A stretch of DNA of 15,410 nucleotides from NCBI GenBank assembly GCA_002425245.1, contig DILW01000113.1:1-15410 (forward strand), given 5' to 3'. This document shows, in pieces, positions 5,583-13,058 of this stretch. This DNA is from Betaproteobacteria bacterium UBA5582 (GTDB lineage Bacteria; Pseudomonadota; Gammaproteobacteria; Burkholderiales; Rhodocyclaceae). A model generated the notes under the pieces. It was not told the origin of the DNA. It worked only from the letters and a program-made list of their open reading frames with translations, and searched no databases. Every line of letters begins with the position of its first letter. Position 1 is the stretch's first letter. A program made the translations under genes and the position numbers.

Positions 5583-6713
5583 TTACTGTAGTTGCTGCTG
5601 CAACAGCGTCAGGATACGACGCGCGGTCGGCGAACGATCAACACCACCTTCACTGGTCAGCACCTGCACCGTGGACGTGCTTTCGCCACTGTTGCTGACA
5701 TGGATGCGGAACTGCTCGCGCGAAGTTGTCGGCTTGTCGGCGCTGCGCCAGAAAGCCAGCCTGGACAGGACACCATCGCTCTTCTTGCTGGCGTTGTCGG
5801 CTTCCGGATCGACGTAGCGGACGAAATACAGTCCATTGGCCCGATCCCGGTCCTCGACCGTGAACCCGACGCGGTCAAGCGCCAGTCCGACACGACGCCA
5901 GGCGCGGTCGAAGCGATCGACCACCAGCAGCTTCCCATCTTCCTCACTGCCGGCCAGACGCGCCCGCGGCTCTGCCTTGGGCAAGGTCAACGCGGCTTCC
6001 GCCCGCTTTTCCTCGGCGCCCAGACGAACCATCAGCCGGCGCAACATTTCCGCTTCCAGTTCCGGATCCGGAGCGCGCGGCTGCCAGCGCGTCTCGTCCT
6101 TGGCCGACGAGGTGTATACCTCTTCCATCGCCCGATGGCTGATGTAGATTTCGGTCGTACCCGGCTGACTGCCCGGTTCGAGACGGGTGCGGAACTTGTC
6201 GCGCTCGCCGCTGGAGTAGAGCGAATCGAGGACACGGCCCAGCGTATTACGGATGATGTCGGCAGGAATCTTGGCCCGGTTTTCGGCCCAGTCGGTTTCC
6301 ATCACGCCGGCTTCCGGGCGTTCAACGTTCACGATGAAGCCGGTTTCCTGCCAGAAATCCTTGATCGTGTCCCACAGCGCAGCCGGCGGCACCGCCGCAA
6401 CCAGCCAGCGCTGGTTGCCGGAACGCTCGACCCGCACCCGTTCGACTTCGGGCAGAACGAAGGTCTGCCCGGCCTGGACGCCCGGCTGTCTTTCCGCCGC
6501 ATAAGCGGAGAAGGTAGCCGAGCCCCGACCGGCATCGTCGGGCACCAGATAGCGGTCGTCGCGACTGATCTGCGACAGGTCGGGCGGCACTTCAAGTGTC
6601 GGCACCTTGCCGGCAGACTTGTAGTCGATCTTGCGCGATTCGGGCAGCAGGCTGCAACCGCTCACGGCGATGGCGATGAGACTCAGGGCGAGGCCGGAAA
6701 TCCGACGATTCAT
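5583..6713 (-). CDS. bamC: Outer-membrane assembly lipoprotein BamC
   Basis: Lipoprotein subunit of the BAM complex that folds beta-barrel proteins into the outer membrane. I choose the ATG at 6713, because GGAG (6727-6724) is ten bases upstream; an in-frame ATG at 6722 lies only one base after that GGAG. This gives 376 residues (E. coli 344). The signal peptide ends in a lipobox VSGC with C20. The mature N-terminus is an extended Pro-rich segment with VPTLEVPPDLS, the family's BamD-binding region. Two helix-grip domains follow: the first has W-x-x-I-K-DFW and VMETDW (about 110-150), the second LLVVDRFDRAWRRV and GLYFVRYVD (about 260-310). It starts 15 bases after the dapA stop, the same dapA-bamC order as E. 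coli. Identification rests on context and these patterns together. Confidence 0.92.
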   Translation of the reverse strand: MNRRISGLALSLIAIAVSGCSLLPESRKIDYKSAGKVPTLEVPPDLSQISRDDRYLVPDDAGRGSATFSAYAAERQPGVQAGQTFVLPEVERVRVERSGNQRWLVAAVPPAALWDTIKDFWQETGFIVNVERPEAGVMETDWAENRAKIPADIIRNTLGRVLDSLYSSGERDKFRTRLEPGSQPGTTEIYISHRAMEEVYTSSAKDETRWQPRAPDPELEAEMLRRLMVRLGAEEKRAEAALTLPKAEPRARLAGSEEDGKLLVVDRFDRAWRRVGLALDRVGFTVEDRDRANGLYFVRYVDPEADNASKKSDGVLSRLAFWRSADKPTTSREQFRIHVSNSGESTSTVQVLTSEGGVDRSPTARRILTLLQQQLQ

Positions 6714-6728
6714 TGTGTTCATACTCCG

Positions 6729-7607
6729 TCAGACCTGGATGCCGGCCTGGCGCATCGCGGCCAGCACGCGGGCTTCGTTGGCTTCAGACAAGGGGGTGAG
6801 TGGCAAGCGGATACCTGCCGGCATCAGGCCCATGCGGCTGACCGCCCACTTGACCGGAATCGGATTGGCTTCGCAGAACAGATCGCGGTGCAGGCCGAGC
6901 AGGCGGAAATGCAGTTCCTTGGCCCGGGCGACATCGCCAGCGGCAGCGGCGGCACACATTTCGTGCATCAAGCGGGGAGCGACGTTGGCGGTGACCGAGA
7001 TGTTGCCGTGGAAACCCATCATGATCGACAGCACGCAGCTCAGATCGTCGCCGCTGTACAGGGCGAAGTCCTTCGGCGCGCGCTGGATCAAGTCGTAGGC
7101 GCGATCCATGTTGCCGGTCGCATCCTTGACCCCGACGATGCCAGGCACCTGGGCCAGGCGCAGGATGGTGTCGTTGCTCATGTCGGCGACGGTACGGCCG
7201 GGCACGTTGTAGAGCACCAGCGGCAACTCGACGGCTTCGGCAATGGCCTTGAAGTGACGATACAGACCTTCCTGGGTCGGCCGGTTGTAGTAGGGAACCA
7301 CGGACAGGGCGAGGTTGGCACCGGCCGCCTTGGCAAAACGGGTGAGTTCGATCGCTTCCGCCGTGGAATTGGCACCGGTACCGGCGATCACCGGAATCCG
7401 GCCGGCGGCATGATCGACGGTCAGCTTGATCAGCTCGCAGTGTTCCTCGACATCCACGGTCGGCGATTCGCCCGTGGTGCCGACCACGACGATGGCATCG
7501 GTGCCTTCCTTGACGTGGAAGTCGACCAGATTGCGCAGGGAGTTCAAATCGAGGCTGCCATCCTCGTGCATGGGCGTAACGATGGCGACAAGGGATCCGG
7601 TAATCAT
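6729..7607 (-). CDS. dapA: 4-hydroxy-tetrahydrodipicolinate synthase
   Basis: Condenses pyruvate with aspartate semialdehyde, the first committed step to diaminopimelate and lysine, in the cytoplasm. Starting at the ATG 7607-7605 gives 292 residues, the same as E. coli DapA; an upstream extension to 7748 runs through the intergenic region and into tilS and is not credible. Catalytic residues fall at canonical positions: T44 and T45 in GTTGES, Y107, Y133 in YNVPGRT with R138, and Schiff-base K161 in KDATGN. The Shine-Dalgarno is weak. It is first in a dapA-bamC unit and 77 bases downstream of tilS, with a possible own promoter (7636-7641). A conserved, firm call. Confidence 0.97.
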   Translation of the reverse strand: MITGSLVAIVTPMHEDGSLDLNSLRNLVDFHVKEGTDAIVVVGTTGESPTVDVEEHCELIKLTVDHAAGRIPVIAGTGANSTAEAIELTRFAKAAGANLALSVVPYYNRPTQEGLYRHFKAIAEAVELPLVLYNVPGRTVADMSNDTILRLAQVPGIVGVKDATGNMDRAYDLIQRAPKDFALYSGDDLSCVLSIMMGFHGNISVTANVAPRLMHEMCAAAAAGDVARAKELHFRLLGLHRDLFCEANPIPVKWAVSRMGLMPAGIRLPLTPLSEANEARVLAAMRQAGIQV

Positions 7608-7635
7608 GGCCTGTATGCGTGAAGTTAATCTGGTG

Positions 7636-7641
7636 ATTGTA
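7636..7641 (-). promoter_or_regulatory. Possible -10 of a dapA promoter
   Basis: TACAAT on the minus strand, about 29 bases before the dapA ATG, inside the tilS-dapA gap. The -35 at the usual distance (TTCCCC) is poor, so dapA may also be read through from tilS. Confidence 0.35.
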
Positions 7642-7684
7642 ACTGAAGCCTTCGAGCAGGGGAAAGGCGCTCGGTAACCAATTG

Positions 7685-8662
7685 TTATTCCCTGGGCAAC
7701 CAGGCCAGCCAACCCCGGGCCAGTCGCATCCGCCCAGCCGGCAGGCACAACTCGGGATGTCGATCGGGTGCCGCTGTCATGAGCTGACGCACGAACTCAT
7801 CCAGCCGATCGGCCACCGGCAACTGCCAGCCGAGCGACTGCATGCGCCAGCGCAGGAGATTCTTCAGGCGAGCCGGCGATAGGGTGCGCAAGTCAGCCAG
7901 GCGCGCCGCCCCGTCGACCGACACCCGCTGCCAGTCGGCGGCGGCCAGTTCGTCGAGCAATTCGGCCGCTTCGCGGAAATTGTCCGCCGCCCGCGCCAGG
8001 GCCGCCTCGGCGCCGGAGAAACGCTCGCCCAGTAGCGGCATGACCTGATGGCGCAAAAAATTTCGCGAGAAGCCGAGGTCGGCGTTGCTTTCATCCTCGA
8101 TCCAGTGCAATCCGCGCTCACTGGCGGCGGCTTCGATAGCCGCGCGGGAAACGCCGAGCAACGGGCGCAGGATGCGCCTGTCCTGCCACAGGCGCAGCGC
8201 CCGCATGCCGGCTGCACCGGCCACGCCACTGCCGCGCAGCAGGTTGAACAGCACGGTTTCCGCCTGGTCGCCCCGATGCTGGGCGAGCAGCAGATTGGCG
8301 CGCGCCGGCAGATGCGCGGCGAAGGCTGCGTAACGCGCCGTACGGGCGGCCGCTTCGAGGCCTTGCCCGGAATGCCGGTCGACATCCACGCGCACGCACT
8401 GCAGAGGCATCCTGAGCTGTTCGCAGCAGGCGACGCAGAAATCAGCCCAGGCGTCGGCATGGGGCGACAGGCCGTGGTTGACGTGAATCGCGGAAATACC
8501 CGCCGGCCAGTCGAGGCCGGCGAGCAGGTGGGTCAGCAAAATTGAATCGCAACCGCCGGACAGGCCGATGCACAGCGGCTGATCGCCGGCACAGCGGTCG
8601 GCGACGAAGGCGCCGACCCGGTCGGCAAGCTCAGGAAACAGGCTGTTCCTTGAACCGCCCAT
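7685..8662 (-). CDS. tilS: tRNA(Ile)-lysidine synthase lacking the C-terminal domain
   Basis: Attaches lysine to C34 of the CAU-anticodon tRNA-Ile so that it reads AUA; essential in most bacteria. The N-terminal ATP-pyrophosphatase domain shows the PP-loop SGGCDS (35-40), HVNHGLSPHAD (60-70), GLEAAARTARY (101-111), a GDQAETVLFNLLRGSG segment (131-146) and SRNFLRH (199-205). The middle helical domain runs to about residue 320, ending WLAWLP just before the stop. At 325 residues it is about 100 shorter than E. coli TilS (432) and has no TilS_C domain; only 77 bases remain before dapA, so no frameshifted remnant can hold it. The ATG at 8662 overlaps accA by 32 bases; a CTG at 8641 behind AAGGA is a possible alternative start. 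Translation is probably coupled to accA. Confidence 0.9.
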   Translation of the reverse strand: MGGSRNSLFPELADRVGAFVADRCAGDQPLCIGLSGGCDSILLTHLLAGLDWPAGISAIHVNHGLSPHADAWADFCVACCEQLRMPLQCVRVDVDRHSGQGLEAAARTARYAAFAAHLPARANLLLAQHRGDQAETVLFNLLRGSGVAGAAGMRALRLWQDRRILRPLLGVSRAAIEAAASERGLHWIEDESNADLGFSRNFLRHQVMPLLGERFSGAEAALARAADNFREAAELLDELAAADWQRVSVDGAARLADLRTLSPARLKNLLRWRMQSLGWQLPVADRLDEFVRQLMTAAPDRHPELCLPAGRMRLARGWLAWLPRE

Positions 8663-9599
8663 AGCTCATCAGGCGCTCGTAGCGCTGCGCCAGCAGGGCG
8701 TCCACCGGCAGTGCCGAGAGTTGCTTGAGCGATTCCTGCAGGGCCTTCTTGAGATTGCTGGCCATGCCGACGTGATCGCGATGCGCGCCGCCGGCCGGTT
8801 CGTTCACGATACGGTCGATCAGGCCCAGGGTCTTCAGGCGCTGCGCCGTGATGCCCATGGTCTCCGCCGCTTCCGGCGCCTTGTCGGCGCTCTTCCACAG
8901 GATGGAAGCGCAACCTTCCGGCGAGATCACCGAATAGGTCGAATACTGCAGCATCTGCACGGTGTCGCCGACGGCAATCGCCAGCGCGCCACCGGAACCG
9001 CCTTCGCCGATGATGGTGACGATCACCGGCACCTTCAGTTCGGCCATCACGTACAGATTGCGGCCGATCGCCTCGGACTGGCCGCGCTCTTCAGCACCGA
9101 TGCCGGGATAGGCGCCGGGCGTGTCGACGAAGGTCATCACCGGCAGGCCGAATTTCTCGGCCAGCTTCATCAGGCGCAAGGCCTTGCGATAGCCTTCCGG
9201 ACGCGGCATGCCGAAATTGCGATGAATCTTCTCCTTGGTGTCCCGCCCCTTCTGGTGGCCGATGACGACCACCGACTGGCCGTTGAAGCGGGCCAGACCG
9301 CCGACGATGGCGTGGTCGTCGGCAAAGGCACGGTCGCCGTGGAGCTCTTCGAAGTCGGTGAAGATGTGCTGGATGTAATCCAGCGTATACGGGCGCTGCG
9401 GATGCCGGGCGACCTGGGAAATCTGCCACGGGGTGAGCTTGGCGTAGATATCCTTGGTCAGCTGGGCACTCTTTTTCTCCAGCCGCCCGATTTCCTCGGA
9501 GATGTCGACCGCGCTGTCGTCCTGAACGAAGCGAAGCTGTTCAATCTTGGCTTCGAGGTCGGCGATGGATTGCTCGAAATCGAGAAAACTAGTTTTCAT
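8631..9599 (-). CDS. accA: Acetyl-CoA carboxylase carboxyltransferase subunit alpha
   Basis: With AccD forms the carboxyltransferase that moves CO2 from biotin to acetyl-CoA, giving malonyl-CoA for fatty-acid synthesis. The 322 residues from the ATG at 9599 match the family (319 in E. coli). Features: N-terminal helices with FLDFEQSIADLEAKIEQLR (residues 5-23), LTPWQISQVARHPQRPYTLDYI (55-76), GHQKGRDTKEKI (114-125), FVDTPGAYPGIGAEERGQSEAI (157-178), the oxyanion-type GEGGSGGALA (198-207), and ISPEGCASILW (225-235). An upstream in-frame codon at 9629 lies inside the likely -10 box, which argues against it. The accA stop overlaps the tilS start, so the two are probably cotranscribed; the accA-tilS order is common in proteobacteria. 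Confidence 0.97.
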   Translation of the reverse strand: MKTSFLDFEQSIADLEAKIEQLRFVQDDSAVDISEEIGRLEKKSAQLTKDIYAKLTPWQISQVARHPQRPYTLDYIQHIFTDFEELHGDRAFADDHAIVGGLARFNGQSVVVIGHQKGRDTKEKIHRNFGMPRPEGYRKALRLMKLAEKFGLPVMTFVDTPGAYPGIGAEERGQSEAIGRNLYVMAELKVPVIVTIIGEGGSGGALAIAVGDTVQMLQYSTYSVISPEGCASILWKSADKAPEAAETMGITAQRLKTLGLIDRIVNEPAGGAHRDHVGMASNLKKALQESLKQLSALPVDALLAQRYERLMSYGRFKEQPVS

Positions 9600-9627
9600 G
9601 GACTGCTCGGTTCTTAAGTTGGCGCGC

Positions 9628-9654
9628 ATTTTACCCCAAAGGTCAGACGGTCAA
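9628..9654 (-). promoter_or_regulatory. Putative accA promoter at the alkA 3' end
   Basis: On the minus strand TTGACC (9654-9649) and TAAAAT (9633-9628) are separated by 15 bases; the start near 9621 gives a leader of about 22 bases. Both hexamers are good, but the spacer is short. It sits beyond and just before the alkA stop, so accA can be expressed apart from alkA. Confidence 0.5.
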
Positions 9655-9658
9655 TCGA

Positions 9659-10285
9659 TCAGTAAGCGACCGGCACCGGATCGAGACTGCGCCAGAGATA
9701 CCAGGTCGCCACCGAACGCCACGGGCGCCAGCGCTCGCCGAAATCGGCAAGGGCCCGCCGGCTGGGCTTCTCGCCGCCCAGGTAATGCATGCCCACGGCC
9801 CGCTGCAGGCCGATATCGTCGAGCGGAAAAACATCGGGCCGCATCAGGTTGAAAATCAGGAACATTTCCGCCGTCCACCGGCCGATGCCACGCACCCGGC
9901 ACAGTTCGGCGATCAACTCGGCATCGTCAAGCGCCCCCCAGCCATTGGGATCGAGCCGACCGTCGGCAAAATTGGCCGCCAGATCGCACAGGTATTCGAT
10001 CTTTCGCTGCGACAAGCCGCAACCGGCCAGTCCCTCGGCGCCCAGGGCCACCACCCGCTCCGGCACCACGGCTTCCAGCCGGCCGGCAAAACGCGCCCAG
10101 ACGCTATCCGCCGCCTTCACCGAAATCTGCTGCCCGACGATGGAGCGGGCCAGCGTCACGAAGGGATCGCCCCGCGACACCAGGGTCGCGCCCGCATGCG
10201 CGGCGACCAGCCTGGCCATCACGACATCTCCCGCAGCCAGCGCATGCGACGCCTTCCCCCAGTAGGTGGGCGAATTTGCTACCAT
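9659..10285 (-). CDS. alkA: DNA-3-methyladenine glycosylase II (AlkA-like, HhH-GPD)
   Basis: Base-excision repair glycosylase that removes alkylated purines from DNA. The ATG at 10285 is chosen because GGGAGG lies eight bases upstream (10299-10294); upstream in-frame ATGs at 10303 and 10342 lack such a site. The 208 residues form the helix-hairpin-helix GPD core: RSIVGQQISVKAA (47-59), the hairpin VRGIGRWTAEM (131-141), and the catalytic aspartate D157 in FPLDDIGL (153-160). The N-terminal TBP-like domain of E. coli AlkA (282 residues) is absent, as in many short bacterial members. It is divergent from the EAL-HDOD gene, with a 27-base gap. Substrate range cannot be read from sequence. Confidence 0.92.
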   Translation of the reverse strand: MVANSPTYWGKASHALAAGDVVMARLVAAHAGATLVSRGDPFVTLARSIVGQQISVKAADSVWARFAGRLEAVVPERVVALGAEGLAGCGLSQRKIEYLCDLAANFADGRLDPNGWGALDDAELIAELCRVRGIGRWTAEMFLIFNLMRPDVFPLDDIGLQRAVGMHYLGGEKPSRRALADFGERWRPWRSVATWYLWRSLDPVPVAY

Positions 10286-10293
10286 CGGAGAAA

Positions 10294-10299
10294 CCTCCC
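10294..10299 (-). promoter_or_regulatory. Ribosome binding site of the alkA-like gene, in a small hairpin
   Basis: GGGAGG on the minus strand, eight bases before the ATG. Its GGAG can pair with CTCC just before the ATG through a four-base loop, so the site may be partly masked in the mRNA. Confidence 0.55.
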
Positions 10300-10312
10300 G
10301 CATCGGCACAAC

Positions 10313-11464
10313 ATGACTAACAGGGCCTACACCTTCATCCATCCCCTACTCGACCCACTTGATACCGGCGGGGCCTACCTCGTCGAAGCGGGCGACAACG
10401 ATGCGGCAACTCAGGCAACAGAATACATCGTCCGGCACCCGCTGCTCGACGCCTTCGATCACCGTCACCCCTGGTTCGTTCCCGCGGCTGCCTTGCCGAA
10501 CTCGACCCCGGCACGGGTAATTGCCACCTTCCGGGGCGATGCCTCGACTCAACCGGAAGCCCTGGAAAGCAGCCTGCGCCAGTCACAACGCAAGCTGGCG
10601 CTGAGCACCAGCGGCAAACTGCCGGCACCGGGCACCTGGGACTACCTGCTGATCGGCATCAGCCAGGCCAGGACCTTGCCGCAGTTCACGCTGCAGGGCA
10701 TGTCGGTGCGGACCACGGTAATCGCCACCGGCGTTCAGAACCTGAGCGACCGCGACTGGGCGCACGCCAATGCCTGCGCCCTGTGCACCGGCGAATACCT
10801 GATCACGCGCGCCAACCTGGGCAAGAAAGCCGACACCACCCGCCAGAAGATGCTGCGCCTGCTTGCCCTGATCGGCGTCGATGCCGACACCGCAGAACTG
10901 AACGAAGTCTTCCGGCAGGAAAGCAAGCTTTCCTACAGCCTGCTGCGTCTGGTTAACTCAGCCGCCATTGCCCCGCGTACGCCGATCACCAGCTTTGCCC
11001 AGGCGATCAACATGCTCGGTCGGCGCCAACTGGAGCGCTGGCTGCAATTGCTCATCTACGCCGCCCCGGACGAGGGCCACCGGCCCAACCCGCTGTTGTT
11101 CAAGGCAGCGGCGCGGGGCAGGATGATGGAACTGCTCGTTCCCCGGCTGACGCCCTCCCCGGCCCTGCCCAATCTGCCTGATTGCGCTTTCATGATCGGC
11201 AGTTTTTCCCTGCTCGATGTCTTGTTGAACATGCCAATGTCGGAAATTGTCCAGCAACTGCCGCTGAGCAGCGAGGTCAACGATGCACTGGCCCGGCACA
11301 GCGGCACCGCCGGCAGACTGTTGCAGGTGCTGGAGGCCGCTGACCGGCGCAACCTGCCGGAGGCCAGTCGGATTCTGGACGAACTGGGGATCGAACCGGC
11401 ATGTTTCATCGACGCGCAGATGCAGGCCCTGAGCTGGGCCGGCAGCATCCACGCCGGCAACTGA
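10313..11464 (+). CDS. Degenerate EAL plus HDOD domain signalling protein (YuxH-like)
   Basis: A cytoplasmic 383-residue protein with the EAL-HDOD layout. Residues about 1-165 align only loosely with the EAL c-di-GMP phosphodiesterase fold: the E-A-L signature and metal-binding acidic residues are missing, while CALCTGEYLITR (156-166) sits where canonical proteins have the final F-x-G-Y-F-F-x-x-P-like strand. It should therefore not cut c-di-GMP. The HDOD domain (about 175-380) is clear: MLRLLALIG, LSYSLLRLVNSAA (206-218), the SFAQAINMLGRRQLERWL helix pair (227-244). HDOD proteins act in signalling and regulation, without known catalysis. The ATG at 10313 has no visible Shine-Dalgarno; an extended -10 (TGCTACCAT, 10277-10285) would overlap the alkA start codon. 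Its stop directly abuts that of gloC. Confidence 0.85.
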   Translation: MTNRAYTFIHPLLDPLDTGGAYLVEAGDNDAATQATEYIVRHPLLDAFDHRHPWFVPAAALPNSTPARVIATFRGDASTQPEALESSLRQSQRKLALSTSGKLPAPGTWDYLLIGISQARTLPQFTLQGMSVRTTVIATGVQNLSDRDWAHANACALCTGEYLITRANLGKKADTTRQKMLRLLALIGVDADTAELNEVFRQESKLSYSLLRLVNSAAIAPRTPITSFAQAINMLGRRQLERWLQLLIYAAPDEGHRPNPLLFKAAARGRMMELLVPRLTPSPALPNLPDCAFMIGSFSLLDVLLNMPMSEIVQQLPLSSEVNDALARHSGTAGRLLQVLEAADRRNLPEASRILDELGIEPACFIDAQMQALSWAGSIHAGN

Positions 11465-12106
11465 TCAGCCGAAGCGACCGCTGAGGAAGGGGTTGTAACG
11501 ACGTTCTTCGCCGAAGCTGGACATCGGCCCGTGGCCGGGAATGAATTCGACGTCGTCACCGAGGGGGAAAAGCTTGTTCTTGATCGAGGCGATCAGCGTG
11601 GCGTGATCGCCGCGCGGAAAATCGGTACGCCCGATCGAGCCCTGGAAGAGGACGTCGCCGACCTGCGCCAGCTGGCTCGGCGCATGATGGAAAACGACAT
11701 GCCCCGGCGTGTGCCCCGGGCAGTGCAGCACATCGAGTTCGACTTCGCCGAAGCGGACCTTGTCGCCATCCTGCAGCCAGCGGTCCGGGGTGAACACGGC
11801 GACTTCCGGGAAGCCGAACATCCGGCTCTGCTGTACCATGCCCTCGATCCAGAACGCGTCTTCCTGGTGCGGCCCTTCGATCGGAACCGGGCAGCGGGCG
11901 GCCAGCGCGGCGACGCCGCCGGCATGGTCGATGTGGCCGTGGGTCACCAGTATCCGGTCCAGGGTCAGTTGTTCGTCGGCCAGCGCTTGCAGAATGCGCT
12001 CGACGTCGCCCCCGGGGTCGACGACGGCGGCCAGCCGTGTCTTCTCGCACCAGAAAATGGTGCAATTCTGCTCGAACGGGGTGACGGGAACGATCTGGTA
12101 ACGCAT
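11465..12106 (-). CDS. gloC: YcbL/GloC-type metallo-beta-lactamase-fold glyoxalase II
   Basis: Hydrolyses S-lactoylglutathione to D-lactate and glutathione in methylglyoxal detoxification; cytoplasmic. From the ATG at 12106 (GGAAG upstream) the protein has 213 residues, like E. coli YcbL (215), and reads closely with it throughout. All metal ligands are visible: THGHIDH (H56, H58, D60, H61), H132 in GHTPGH, D151 in GDVLF and H192 in PGHGP. The C-terminal hydroxyacylglutathione-binding domain of classical GloB is absent, as in YcbL. An extended -10 (TGC-GATAAT, 12145-12137) may drive it. It is convergent with the EAL-HDOD gene and divergent from the second HDOD gene. Longer upstream frame (to 12385) runs antisense to that gene and is rejected. 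Confidence 0.95.
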   Translation of the reverse strand: MRYQIVPVTPFEQNCTIFWCEKTRLAAVVDPGGDVERILQALADEQLTLDRILVTHGHIDHAGGVAALAARCPVPIEGPHQEDAFWIEGMVQQSRMFGFPEVAVFTPDRWLQDGDKVRFGEVELDVLHCPGHTPGHVVFHHAPSQLAQVGDVLFQGSIGRTDFPRGDHATLIASIKNKLFPLGDDVEFIPGHGPMSSFGEERRYNPFLSGRFG

Positions 12107-12136
12107 GGCTGGCTTCCGGCATTGATTACGGCCTGG

Positions 12137-12145
12137 ATTATCGCA
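12137..12145 (-). promoter_or_regulatory. Possible extended -10 of gloC
   Basis: On the minus strand TGC followed by GATAAT, about 31 bases before the gloC ATG. No convincing -35, as is allowed for extended -10 promoters. It faces away from the promoter at 12156-12184. Confidence 0.4.
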
Positions 12146-12155
12146 CGGGCCGGCC

Positions 12156-12184
12156 TTGCCCGCCGTCGCACGGCCACTTACACT
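12156..12184 (+). promoter_or_regulatory. Putative sigma-70 promoter of the second HDOD gene
   Basis: TTGCCC (12156-12161), a 17-base spacer, TACACT (12179-12184). The expected start near 12191 lies 28 bases before the ATG at 12219 and makes a longer reading frame from 12156 unlikely to be translated. Confidence 0.45.
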
Positions 12185-12218
12185 GGACGGCAGGAAGCTC
12201 TCCGAGGACATTGAGCGC

Positions 12219-13058
12219 ATGATCGACCACCCACTGCCCGACCGCGACGCCTGGGTTCTGCTGTTCAGCAACAGCAGCCTGCCGGTGCTGCGCTCGACCC
12301 AGCGGCGGCTCAACGAGATGCGGGAAAACCTGGACGATCTCGATGCGCGCAAACTGACCCAGCTGATCCTGCACGACCCGATCATGACCGTGCGCGTGCT
12401 CGCCTACATCCAGCCCTTCCGCGGTCGTTCGCTGCAACAGGACATCACCACCATTGCCAGCGCGGTGATGATGGCAGGACTGCTGCCTTTCTTCCGTCGC
12501 TTCGACAATCTGCCGACGGTGGAAGATGCGCTCAAGGACCACGATCCGCACGCCCTGCTCGGTGTCCTCCATGTCATCCGCCGCGCCCAGCGCGCCGCCG
12601 ATTACGCGCAGGACTGGGCGGTCCGGCGCCAGGACCTGAACCTGGAGGAAATCGGCATCGCCGCCCTGCTCCACGACCTGGCCGAAATCCTGGTCTGGTG
12701 CTTCGCCCCCAAGCTGGCATTGAATGTACAGGCACTACAGCAAGCCCACCCGACAATGCGCAGTGCCGACGCCCAGATCCAGGTACTGGGCCTGACCTAT
12801 CATGACATCCAGCGCGCGCTGTGCAAGGTCTGGCACCTGCCCGAGTTGCTCACCCTGCTGATCGACGATCAGCGTTCGGACCTGGTCCGGGTACGCAACG
12901 TCTCGCTCGCCGTCAGTCTGGCACGGCACTCGGCGCACGGCTGGGATGACCCGGCCCTCCCCGACGATTTTCGGGGCATCGCCGCCCTACTCAACCTCAG
13001 CGTTGACGCTGTCCGCCGTCATGTCGGCGTGCCGAGCGACGAGGATCAGCCGCAATAA
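12219..13058 (+). CDS. HDOD domain protein
   Basis: A 279-residue, probably cytoplasmic signalling protein. The HDOD core runs from about residue 18 to 220: SLPVLRSTQRRL (20-31), ILHDPIMTVRVLAYIQP (50-66), a central helix with ASAVMMAGLLPFF (80-92), LLHDLAEILVW (150-160) keeping an H152-D153 pair, and GLTYHDIQRALCKVWHLPELL (191-211). HDOD domains resemble HD hydrolases but are generally thought non-enzymatic; retention of one HD pair is not enough to predict activity. The ATG at 12219 has GAGGA ten bases upstream (12204-12208). Its last 13 bases overlap the 3' end of the small membrane-protein gene on the other strand. With the EAL-HDOD gene it brackets gloC. The specific role is unknown. Confidence 0.85.
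   Translation: MIDHPLPDRDAWVLLFSNSSLPVLRSTQRRLNEMRENLDDLDARKLTQLILHDPIMTVRVLAYIQPFRGRSLQQDITTIASAVMMAGLLPFFRRFDNLPTVEDALKDHDPHALLGVLHVIRRAQRAADYAQDWAVRRQDLNLEEIGIAALLHDLAEILVWCFAPKLALNVQALQQAHPTMRSADAQIQVLGLTYHDIQRALCKVWHLPELLTLLIDDQRSDLVRVRNVSLAVSLARHSAHGWDDPALPDDFRGIAALLNLSVDAVRRHVGVPSDEDQPQ

Noticed and set aside
5592..7622. Long open frame on the plus strand opposite bamC and dapA
   Set aside because: It is antisense to two well-identified genes, has no recognisable domain, and is rich in the residues expected from the complement of high-GC codons.
7608..7684. Possible frameshifted remnant of the TilS C-terminal domain
   Set aside because: The gap is only 77 bases and carries promoter-like sequence; no frame resembles TilS_C.
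8721..9617. Open frame of about 300 codons opposite accA
   Set aside because: accA is unambiguous and covers this interval; no ribosome site or domain supports the opposite frame.
10286..10342. Longer alkA start at 10342 or 10303
   Set aside because: Only the ATG at 10285 has a properly spaced GGGAGG, and the extra residues have no family counterpart.
12107..12385. N-terminal extension of gloC
   Set aside because: It would run antisense through the second HDOD gene and its promoter; YcbL-family proteins start at the ATG at 12106.
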